A stretch of DNA of 8,905 bases from assembly GCA_002368865.1 (NCBI GenBank), contig DFDT01000159.1, forward strand, positions 1 through 8,905, given 5' to 3'. The translations under genes and the position numbers were made by a program. Shown here one piece after another: positions 1-5,848 of this stretch; position 1 is the stretch's first letter, and every line of letters starts with the position of its first letter. The DNA comes from Lachnospiraceae bacterium UBA3821 (GTDB taxonomy: Bacteria > Bacillota > Clostridia > Lachnospirales > Lachnospiraceae). The notes below the pieces were generated by a model, which saw only the letters and a program-made list of their open reading frames with translations, was not told the origin of the DNA and made no database searches.

Positions 1-60
1 AAGCCCAGCGTAAAGCGTAAGAAGAAGTCCGAGGCAGCAAGAAAACGTAAATACAACTAA
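1..60 (+). CDS. C-terminal tail of an unidentified protein (partial)
   Basis: The reading frame is open from the first base of the window to a TAA at 58-60 and gives the 19 residues KPSVKRKKKSEAARKRKYN. About half of these are Lys or Arg, which is typical of disordered, nucleic-acid-binding tails on RNA helicases, RNases, pseudouridine synthases or ribosome-assembly factors. The tail alone does not identify a family. A terminator-like hairpin follows a few bases after the stop, which supports this being a true gene end. The frame is inferred from the single clean stop and the codon pattern; function is unknown. Confidence 0.6.
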   Translation, partial: KPSVKRKKKSEAARKRKYN

Positions 61-67
61 AACGCAG

Positions 68-97
68 ATCCCTGGCCGAGATTCGACCGGGGATTTT
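68..97 (+). terminator. Probable Rho-independent terminator after the upstream gene
   Basis: The arms 68-78 (ATCCCTGGCCG) and 84-94 (CGACCGGGGAT) pair over 11 positions with one G-U wobble and one C-A mismatch, around a five-base loop. The stem runs into TTTT at 94-97. The stem is GC-rich and lies 7 bases after the TAA of the upstream partial gene. The T-run is short, so termination may be incomplete. Confidence 0.65.
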
Positions 98-156
98 GTA
101 GTTTATCCATCGAGATGGTTTGGAAAACCACAAGATGTAGTGAGGGAGAGATCAAA

Positions 157-744
157 ATGTGGAGTAGAGAACTACTTGGAACGGACATCTATCATCTGCT
201 GGCCGCATTTATTTTGTACAGTATGATGGGGTGGCTGGTGGAGTCCATCTATATGTCGATCTGCAATCGCAGGCTGACAAACAGAGGATTTGCCAAAGGT
301 CCGTTCTGTCCGATCTATGGATTCGGCGCAACAACCGCGTACTTTTTACTGGCGCCGCTGAAGGGGCATTATATAAAAGTATATGTGATCGGTGCGATAT
401 TTGCCACTGTATTTGAGTACATTGTGGGGAAAGGCATGATCCGTTTCCTGGGAGAACTCTGGTGGGATTATAACGACAAACCTTTCAACTATAAAGGGAT
501 CATTTGCCTGGAGAGCACCATCGCGTGGGGATTTTATGCAGTGGGGATCATACAGTTTGTGAATACCGGTATTTACTGGCTCGTTGACAGGGTAAATTAT
601 CGGACAGGCATTTATTTAATTGAAATCGCACTGGCGTTTGTAGTCGTAGATTATATCTGGCAGCTTGCCAAGGTGTTTCATGTTGATCTGCGCGAGAAGG
701 GATATCATATCCTCGAGAAGTGTTTTGCTTTTTTTGATCGATAA
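157..744 (+). CDS. CmpB-like multi-pass membrane protein (putative ABC transporter permease family)
   Basis: The predicted protein has 195 residues and is strongly hydrophobic, with about five likely membrane segments near residues 12-32, 52-70, 74-92, 119-140 and 152-172. It carries the hallmarks of the CmpB-type family that databases call 'putative ABC transporter permease' (Pfam ABC_trans_CmpB, from memory): GWLVES at 25-30, the stretch NRGFAKGPFCPIYGFGA at 42-58, and LWWDY then PFNYKG around 101-114. No ATP-binding partner lies beside it, so the transporter label rests on family naming only and the biochemical role is unknown. The ATG at 157 is chosen because GAGGGAG at 142-148 lies 8 bases upstream. 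An in-frame ATG at 115 would add 14 residues but has no ribosome binding site and lies among small hairpins. It appears to be a single-gene unit between two terminators. Confidence 0.85.
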   Translation: MWSRELLGTDIYHLLAAFILYSMMGWLVESIYMSICNRRLTNRGFAKGPFCPIYGFGATTAYFLLAPLKGHYIKVYVIGAIFATVFEYIVGKGMIRFLGELWWDYNDKPFNYKGIICLESTIAWGFYAVGIIQFVNTGIYWLVDRVNYRTGIYLIEIALAFVVVDYIWQLAKVFHVDLREKGYHILEKCFAFFDR

Positions 745-761
745 AGAAAGAGGCATATACA
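734..761 (+). promoter_or_regulatory. Possible sigma-A-type promoter for the carboxypeptidase-scpAB unit
   Basis: TTGATC at 734-739 (four of six matches to the -35 consensus) is followed after 16 bases by TATACA at 756-761 (four of six matches to the -10). The -35 overlaps the last codons of the upstream membrane-protein gene. The predicted start near 768 would fall inside the left arm of the hairpin at 761-811. This is a moderate match only, proposed because a five-gene unit begins just downstream of a terminator. Confidence 0.35.
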
Positions 762-813
762 ATGCTCCATTCCCATATTCTTTATTAGAAAGAAAACAGG
801 AGTGGGGCATTTT
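761..813 (+). terminator. Long hairpin with short T-run, overlapping the ribosome binding site of the next gene
   Basis: The arms 761-773 (AATGCTCCATTCC) and 799-811 (GGAGTGGGGCATT) pair at all 13 positions, two of them G-T wobbles. An inner stem of TTCTTT (778-783) with AAAGAA (789-794) closes a five-base loop. T-residues 810-813 follow and abut the ATG at 814. It is the only terminator candidate for the gene ending at 744. The right arm contains most of the AGGAG (798-802) that should serve the downstream gene, so the structure could also block translation. Confidence 0.6.
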
Positions 814-1983
814 ATGTGGAGAAAAATTACCGGGAAATTTTTATCCGGACTTTTGGCTGCGGCGATGCTTGTCTGCGGACCGTCCTTTGCGGTCAGGGCG
901 GAGGTGAACATTACGGCACCATCTGCCATATTGATCGAGGCGTCTACCGGAGAAGTGATCTATGAGAAAAATTCTGCAGAGCGGAGAAGTCCGGCGAGTA
1001 TTACCAAGATCATGACGCTTTTGCTTACCTTTGAGCAGCTGGATGCCGGAAAGGTCAAACTGGAAGATGAGGTGCTCGTCAGCGCGCATGCGGCAGGAAT
1101 GGGCGGCTCGCAGGTATTTCTGGCAGAGGGAGAGATACAGACGTTGGAGACGATGATCAAGTGTATTGTGGTTTCCAGCGGAAACGACGCCTGTGTGGCT
1201 GTGGCGGAACATATTGCGGGGAGCGAGGATGCTTTTGTGGAAAAGATGAACAAAAGAGCCGAGGAGCTTGGCATGGCGGATACCCATTTTGTGGACTGCT
1301 GCGGTCTCACGGATTCCGATGATCACTATTCCACAGCGCGGGATGTGGCGGTCATGTCGAGGGAACTGATCACAAAACACCCCCAGATTTATCAATATAC
1401 CTCCATCTGGATGGAGGACATCACGCATGTGACAAAACAGGGGGCATCCAATTTTACCCTGAGCAGTACCAATAAGCTTCTGAAGCAGTATCCTTACACA
1501 ACAGGGTTAAAGACGGGATCTACCAGCAAAGCCAGATTTTGTGTGTCGGCTACCGCAAACAAGGACGGTCTGGATATGATCGCGGTCATCATGGGAGCAG
1601 ATACCGGGCAGGGACGTTTTCAGGATGCGCAGGTCCTTTTGCAGTACGGATTCAGCGTATGTGATCTTTATGTAGATGAAAATCAGGATGCATTGCCGCA
1701 GATTTCTGTCCATGGCGGTATTATGAGAAACATACCCGTTACCTATGAGGGAGAGTTCCGTTATCTGGATACAAACGGAAATCAGCTTGGGCATGTGGAG
1801 AAGCGGATCGAACTGCCGGAAGTGCTGGAAGCGCCGCTGCAGGCGGGGGAACAGATCGGCAAGGCGCAATATTTTCTGGACGGAAATGAGATCGGCAGTG
1901 TGGCGATCTTGGCTGCAGAGGATGTGGCAAAAGCGGGATATCGGGATTATCTGAAGCGTGTGGTAGGATTTTTCCTGGTTTGA
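814..1983 (+). CDS. D-alanyl-D-alanine carboxypeptidase (penicillin-binding protein, peptidase S11)
   Basis: This 389-residue exported serine DD-carboxypeptidase removes the terminal D-Ala from peptidoglycan pentapeptides and so limits cross-linking. A signal peptide covers about residues 1-29, with basic WRKITGK, a hydrophobic core and a VRAE cleavage region. All three penicillin-binding motifs are present: SxxK as S62-I-T-K65 (nucleophile S62), SxN as S122-G-N124, and KTG at 233-235 followed by S. A beta-rich PBP5-type C-terminal domain occupies about 275-370. The tail YLKRVVGFFLV may be an amphipathic membrane anchor. Length and order fit the DacA/DacF group; I cannot choose a symbol. ATG 814 is preferred, with AGGAG at 798-802 eleven bases away. 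A GTG at 802 is in frame but lies in the hairpin stem. The next gene starts 32 bases later, so co-transcription is likely. Confidence 0.93.
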   Translation: MWRKITGKFLSGLLAAAMLVCGPSFAVRAEVNITAPSAILIEASTGEVIYEKNSAERRSPASITKIMTLLLTFEQLDAGKVKLEDEVLVSAHAAGMGGSQVFLAEGEIQTLETMIKCIVVSSGNDACVAVAEHIAGSEDAFVEKMNKRAEELGMADTHFVDCCGLTDSDDHYSTARDVAVMSRELITKHPQIYQYTSIWMEDITHVTKQGASNFTLSSTNKLLKQYPYTTGLKTGSTSKARFCVSATANKDGLDMIAVIMGADTGQGRFQDAQVLLQYGFSVCDLYVDENQDALPQISVHGGIMRNIPVTYEGEFRYLDTNGNQLGHVEKRIELPEVLEAPLQAGEQIGKAQYFLDGNEIGSVAILAAEDVAKAGYRDYLKRVVGFFLV

Positions 1984-2015
1984 CGGAATTGGCTTAACGT
2001 AAGAGGTATCTATTT

Positions 2016-2876
2016 ATGTGGAATGTACTGTTGGTGATATTGGCTGTATTGATCCTAGTCTGTCTGTGGGTGATGATCTATGACAGCAATCGGTTTGTGG
2101 TGCGGGAGTATTCCTTTGCGGACTCCCGCATTCAGAAAGCTTGCCGCGCGGTGGTGCTGGCGGATCTTCACAATAAAAAATACGGAAAAGACAATGAGAT
2201 CCTGCTTGATGCCATCCGGGCAGCTAAGCCGGATTTTATTCTGATCGCAGGGGATCTGCTGACTGCCAAGAAGGGTGCAACTTTGGATACCGCGTTGCAG
2301 TTGCTGGAAAAACTGACTGCGGAATATCCTGTTTACTATGGAAACGGCAACCATGAGCACAGGCTGAAACTCTATCCCGGTGTCTATGGGGATATGGCAA
2401 AACGGTATGCGGATGGGCTGAAGAAAGCAGGGGTATGCCTGTTGGTCAATGAACATGCTAAGCTGCCGCAGTACGGTATGAACATATACGGAGCCGAGAT
2501 AGACAAGCTGTATTATCAGCGGTTTCAGGTACAGTCCATGGATGCGGAGTATCTGAAGGAGCTGCTTGGCGGAGTGGACAAGTCTTCCTACAGTATCCTG
2601 ATCGCGCATAATCCGGATTATTTTCCCGGTTATGCAGCGTGGGGGGCGGATCTGGTGCTGGCTGGGCATGTGCACGGCGGGATCGTGAGGATCCCTTTTT
2701 GGGGGAAGGGCGTTGCTTCGCCCAATGTCCGGTTTTTCCCAAAATATGACGGCGGAAAATTTGAGGAGAACGGCAGCGTCATGCTGGTCAGCAGAGGATT
2801 GGGGATCCATACGATCCCGTTTCGGCTTTTTAATCCGGGAGAACTTTTGGTACTGGATTTTAAGACGGAAGTCTGA
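2016..2876 (+). CDS. Membrane-anchored metallophosphoesterase (YkuE/YaeI-like)
   Basis: The 286-residue protein starts with one hydrophobic segment (about residues 3-21), probably an uncleaved anchor, followed by a calcineurin-like phosphoesterase domain. The metal-binding motifs appear in the usual order: D50-L-H52, GD at 79-80, GNHE at 111-114, H198 in AHNPD, and GHVHGG at 217-222. These predict a two-metal hydrolase. Family relatives act on phosphodiesters or lipid-linked phosphates such as UDP-diacylglucosamine (the YaeI/LpxH relation) or are of unknown substrate, so the substrate here is open. The phosphoesterase domain may face the outside, given the N-terminal anchor and the carboxypeptidase neighbour; this is inference. 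AAGAGG at 2001-2006 sits 9 bases before the ATG. The gene lies 32 bases after the carboxypeptidase and 30 before scpA, consistent with one operon. Confidence 0.9.
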   Translation: MWNVLLVILAVLILVCLWVMIYDSNRFVVREYSFADSRIQKACRAVVLADLHNKKYGKDNEILLDAIRAAKPDFILIAGDLLTAKKGATLDTALQLLEKLTAEYPVYYGNGNHEHRLKLYPGVYGDMAKRYADGLKKAGVCLLVNEHAKLPQYGMNIYGAEIDKLYYQRFQVQSMDAEYLKELLGGVDKSSYSILIAHNPDYFPGYAAWGADLVLAGHVHGGIVRIPFWGKGVASPNVRFFPKYDGGKFEENGSVMLVSRGLGIHTIPFRLFNPGELLVLDFKTEV

Positions 2877-2906
2877 TAAAATAGACCTTGTTGTTTGGAG
2901 GAGATT

Positions 2907-3653
2907 ATGGCAATATCGGTAAAACTGGAAGCGTTTGAGGGTCCGTTGGACCTGCTGCTTCATCTGATTGAGAAGAATAAAGTTGATATTTATGATATTC
3001 CCATTGTGGAGATCACGGAACAGTATCTGGACTACATCAAGCAGATGGAGACCGAGGATATGAATGTGATGAGTGAATTTCTCGTCATGGCGGCGACCCT
3101 TTTGGATATCAAATGCCGTATGCTTCTTCCCAAAGAGGTCAATGAGGAAGGGGAAGAGGAGGATCCCAGAGCGGAACTGGTACAGAAGCTGCTGGAGTAT
3201 AAGATGTGCAAGTATATGTCCATGGAGCTGCGGGACAGACAGGTGGATGCAGCGCGCAATCTTTACAGGGAGCAGCTGTTACCGGATGAGGTATCTGCGT
3301 ACAGACCTCCGGTCAACTATGAGCAATTGCTGGGAGATATGACACTGAGTAAACTGCACGAGATTTTCAAGTCGGTTGTCCGCAAGCAGGAGGATAAGAT
3401 CGATCCCATACGAAGCCAGTATGGCAAGATCGAGAAAGAGGAGATCGACATGGATTTGAAGACGCTCTATGTGGAGGCATATGCCAGGGAACATAAGAGC
3501 TTCAGCTTCCGCAAGCTTTTGGAGAAACAGAAGAGCAAAGCGGAGATCATTGTCACATTTCTGATCATTCTGGAGTTGATGAAAACCGGTAAGATCTATA
3601 TCGCACAGGAGAATATTTTTGATGATATCATGATCACTTCCAATGTGGCGTAG
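2907..3653 (+). CDS. scpA: Segregation and condensation protein A
   Basis: ScpA is the kleisin subunit that bridges the Smc dimer and binds ScpB to form the bacterial condensin needed for chromosome segregation; it acts on the nucleoid. The 248-residue product opens with the kleisin signature FEGPLDLLLHLI (10-21) and continues with DIYDIPIVEITEQYLDYI (27-44), which contacts the Smc neck. An acidic linker EEGEEED lies at about 80-86. The C-terminal winged helix, which binds the Smc head, includes the conserved AEIIVTFLIILELMK at 212-226. The length is normal. ATG 2907 is chosen because GGAGG at 2897-2901 lies 5 bases upstream. A TTG at 2895 is in frame but would overlap the ribosome binding site. 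scpB follows after a 74-base gap. Confidence 0.96.
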   Translation: MAISVKLEAFEGPLDLLLHLIEKNKVDIYDIPIVEITEQYLDYIKQMETEDMNVMSEFLVMAATLLDIKCRMLLPKEVNEEGEEEDPRAELVQKLLEYKMCKYMSMELRDRQVDAARNLYREQLLPDEVSAYRPPVNYEQLLGDMTLSKLHEIFKSVVRKQEDKIDPIRSQYGKIEKEEIDMDLKTLYVEAYAREHKSFSFRKLLEKQKSKAEIIVTFLIILELMKTGKIYIAQENIFDDIMITSNVA

Positions 3654-3727
3654 AAGCCGGATAGGGACGGTAAATCAGACGATGTGATGGGTGTGATCAT
3701 GGGCGGAATGCCCGGGAGGAAACAGGC

Positions 3728-4297
3728 ATGGAGACAACTAAGGCAAAAGCGGTAATAGAGGGAATCCTTTTTGCGATGGGGGATTCCGTGGAAGTCAGCA
3801 AGATCGCGGAAGTGATCGGTGAGAGCGTGAAAACTACAAAAGCCATTCTGAAAGAGATGGAGGAAGGGTATCTCGGGGAGGACAGAGGGATTGCATTGAC
3901 CTGGCTGGACGATGCGGTACAATTGTGTACCAAGGCGGAAACCTATGAGTATCTGATCAAGATTGCAAAATCACCCCGCAAGATTTCTCTTTCGGACTCT
4001 GTCATGGAGACATTATCCATTGTGGCATACAGACAGCCGGTGACGAGAGTGGAGATTGAGAAAGTCAGGGGAGTCAGCTGTGATCATGCGATCAATAAGC
4101 TGTTGGAGTATGACCTGATCACAGAGCTGGGCAGGCTGGATGCACCGGGCAGACCGCTGTTGTTCGGTACCACGGAACAGTTTTTGCGTTGCTTTGGGGT
4201 GAAGAGTCTGGAGGAACTGCCGGAGCTGAATCCGGTTCAGCTGGAGGAATTCAAGGCGCAGGCAGAAGCGGAAGTGCAGCTGAAGCTGGACATTTGA
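3728..4297 (+). CDS. scpB: Segregation and condensation protein B
   Basis: ScpB is the accessory dimer that binds the central region of ScpA in the Smc-ScpAB condensin. The 189-residue protein has the expected two winged-helix domains: about residues 5-75 (AVIEGILFAMGDSVEVSKIAEVI region) and 88-160. The second holds the family hallmark LSIVAYRQPVTRVEIEKVRG (96-115), then GRLDAPGRP at 135-143 with FGTTEQFLRCFG after it. The Glu/Gln-rich tail after about 165 is the usual variable end. GGGAGGA at 3714-3720 lies 7 bases before the ATG. A small GGGC/GCCC hairpin at 3701-3713 immediately precedes the ribosome binding site. Adjacency to scpA supports the call. The next gene begins 82 bases after the stop. 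Confidence 0.96.
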   Translation: METTKAKAVIEGILFAMGDSVEVSKIAEVIGESVKTTKAILKEMEEGYLGEDRGIALTWLDDAVQLCTKAETYEYLIKIAKSPRKISLSDSVMETLSIVAYRQPVTRVEIEKVRGVSCDHAINKLLEYDLITELGRLDAPGRPLLFGTTEQFLRCFGVKSLEELPELNPVQLEEFKAQAEAEVQLKLDI

Positions 4298-4379
4298 TCT
4301 TGCGGTATACAAAAAGATACATAATCGGTATGGGAAGCCTCATATATATGAACAAAGCATGCGGTAAAACGGTATAAAA
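4298..4379 (+). other. Intergenic gap between scpB and the second carboxypeptidase, no clear element
   Basis: The 82 bases are AT-rich compared with the flanking genes. They contain a TTGCGG (4300-4305) and a CATAAT (4320-4325), but the spacing of 14 is too short for a good sigma-A promoter. A three-codon frame ATG CGG TAA lies at 4359-4367. No terminator hairpin is seen, so read-through from scpB is expected. A weak or sporulation-type promoter cannot be excluded. Confidence 0.4.
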
Positions 4380-5738
4380 ATGCTGGATCGAAAGTTTTGG
4401 AGTCATATGAGAGGCTTTTTTTGCTGCCTTGCGACAGCTGTATGGATCACGCAATCCTGTGCGGGGAACGGCTGTCCGGTATCAGAGGCAAAGGAGGCGG
4501 AGGAGCTCTCTCTTTACGCCCAGGCAGCTGTGCTCATGGATGCGGATTCGGGCAGAGTATTATATGAAAAAAACGGATATTCTCCGTTGGCGATGGCCAG
4601 TACGACCAAGATCATGACCTGTATTTTGATCCTGGAAAACTGTGATCTTGACGAAAAGGCTGCGGTTTCCGCCTATGCGGCCTCCATGCCCAAGGTGAAG
4701 CTCTCCGTACAGCGGGGAGAGGAATATGAAATCAGAAGTCTTTTATTTTCCCTGATGCTGGAATCGCACAATGACACCGCCGTGGTGCTGGCGGAACATT
4801 TGGGGAGTCGGTATCTGCCGGAAGAACTGCGGGAGAAGTCTGTGGCGGAGTATACGGTGGAAGAGAGTAAACTGGCGGTAAAAGCCTTTGCAAACCTGAT
4901 GAATGAGAAAGCGCGGGAACTGGAATGCCAGGATACCTGGTTTATCACACCCAACGGTCTGGACGCCACGGAAACGGTGGAGACGGATACGGGGGAGATT
5001 CTGCAGAAGGAGCATTGTACAACAGCGGCGGATCTGGCGAGGATCATGACTTATTGCGTGAAGGAGTCACCGGGAAGAAATCTGTTTCGGGAAATTACCG
5101 CCACGCCAAGCTATTCCTTTTATGAAAACGGACGGAATGTGACCTGCGTGAACCACAATGCGTTTCTGCATATGATGGAAGGGGCGTTCAGCGGCAAGAC
5201 CGGATATACTAATAAAGCAGGCTATTGTTATGTGGGTGCGTTGGAGGATGACGGAAGAACGTTTATCGTGACATTGCTGGGATGCGGCTGGCCGAATAAT
5301 AAGACGTATAAGTGGAGCGACACCAGGGAACTGATGGAGTATGGCATGGAAAATTTTGTGAAGCGCGAGGTCGGTGGAACAGATGATGCCTTTGATGAGG
5401 CGACGCTACAGCCGATTCCGGTGGAAAATGCACAGACAGATACATTGACCGGGAAAGTCAGCATACCGGTGGAAATTCTGGAGCGGCATGACGAGGAGGC
5501 AGGGCAGGATACCGGTACCCGGGAACTTCTCATGCGGGAAGACGAAAAGGTGGAAGTGGACTATGATGTGAAGCGGGTGCTGGAGGCGCCTGTGGAACCG
5601 GGAACCCGGGTGGGCGGTGTGCGGTACAGCGTGGACGGCAAGACCTATCTGACGGAGACGATCGTTACGGGGAGGGGCGTGAAGGCTGTGGATCTTAAGT
5701 GGTGCGTGGAACAGGTGCTGCGGCGTTTCTGGATATAA
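4380..5738 (+). CDS. Second D-alanyl-D-alanine carboxypeptidase (DacB-like, peptidase S11)
   Basis: This 452-residue protein has an N-terminal signal region (about residues 10-38, hydrophobic FFCCLATAVWI) and the three S11 motifs: S74-T-T-K77, S129-H-N131 and K273-T-G275. It should be an exported DD-carboxypeptidase acting on peptidoglycan stem peptides. Compared with the gene at 814 it carries an insertion at about 142-168 after the SxN motif and another near 197-212, has SHN in place of SGN, and has a long C-terminal region with charged stretches at about 325-400. Its place directly after scpAB resembles the scpA-scpB-dacB order of Bacillus, where DacB works on spore cortex; a sporulation role here is inference. 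The start is uncertain: ATG 4380 has no ribosome binding site, while ATG 4407 (443 residues) has TTGGAG at 4397-4402 only 4 bases away. The stop lies 16 bases before a terminator stem. Confidence 0.88.
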   Translation: MLDRKFWSHMRGFFCCLATAVWITQSCAGNGCPVSEAKEAEELSLYAQAAVLMDADSGRVLYEKNGYSPLAMASTTKIMTCILILENCDLDEKAAVSAYAASMPKVKLSVQRGEEYEIRSLLFSLMLESHNDTAVVLAEHLGSRYLPEELREKSVAEYTVEESKLAVKAFANLMNEKARELECQDTWFITPNGLDATETVETDTGEILQKEHCTTAADLARIMTYCVKESPGRNLFREITATPSYSFYENGRNVTCVNHNAFLHMMEGAFSGKTGYTNKAGYCYVGALEDDGRTFIVTLLGCGWPNNKTYKWSDTRELMEYGMENFVKREVGGTDDAFDEATLQPIPVENAQTDTLTGKVSIPVEILERHDEEAGQDTGTRELLMREDEKVEVDYDVKRVLEAPVEPGTRVGGVRYSVDGKTYLTETIVTGRGVKAVDLKWCVEQVLRRFWI

Positions 5739-5754
5739 AAAATGCGAAAAAAAT

Positions 5755-5784
5755 GCAATTCGTGCTAGGCGAGTTGCTTTTTTT
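5755..5784 (+). terminator. Strong Rho-independent terminator ending the carboxypeptidase-scpAB unit
   Basis: GCAATTCG (5755-5762) pairs with CGAGTTGC (5770-5777), eight pairs with one G-T wobble, around a seven-base loop. Seven T residues follow at 5778-5784. Seven A residues at 5747-5753 precede the stem and can extend it by pairing with the T-run, so it could also work on the opposite strand. It lies just after the stop at 5738. Confidence 0.88.
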
Positions 5785-5785
5785 G

Positions 5786-5794
5786 TGTTATAAT
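5786..5794 (+). promoter_or_regulatory. Extended -10 promoter of the decarboxylase operon
   Basis: A perfect TATAAT at 5789-5794 is preceded by TG at 5786-5787, the extended -10 arrangement (TGnTATAAT). The -35 position 17 bases upstream reads TAGGCG, a poor match that falls inside the terminator loop and stem, so recognition probably relies on the extended -10. The predicted start is near 5801, giving a leader of about 48 bases before the ATG at 5849. Housekeeping sigma-A use is inferred. Confidence 0.7.
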
Positions 5795-5848
5795 CAAAAC
5801 AATGTGTCTAAGGATATATTTTTAAAGGATAAATGGAGGGCTGAAAGC

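Noticed and set aside
116..130. Small hairpin TGGTTT/AAACCA upstream of the membrane-protein gene
   Set aside because: It has only six pairs with a three-base loop, no T-run, and an overlapping alternative stem at 107-118; there is no sign of a riboswitch or attenuator.
115..156. Alternative earlier start for the CmpB-like membrane protein
   Set aside because: There is no ribosome binding site before 115, the added residues are not hydrophobic or family-like, and ATG 157 has GAGGGAG at a proper distance.
841..1428. Minus-strand open frame of about 195 codons
   Set aside because: It is fully opposite the well-supported first carboxypeptidase and encodes a His/Arg-rich sequence with no family features.
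2055..2963. Long open frame of about 300 codons on the minus strand
   Set aside because: It lies opposite the metallophosphoesterase, which has all metal motifs and a good ribosome binding site. The minus-strand translation has no recognisable domain and an unnatural composition.
3687..3755. Tiny frame (22 codons) between scpA and scpB
   Set aside because: It overlaps the scpB start and ribosome binding site, has no site of its own, and its product has no recognisable character.
5699..5848. In-frame upstream extension of the carboxyltransferase gene by 50 codons
   Set aside because: The extension overlaps the previous gene and runs through the terminator and the extended -10 promoter, so the transcript starts after it. 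The ATG at 5849 has a strong Shine-Dalgarno.
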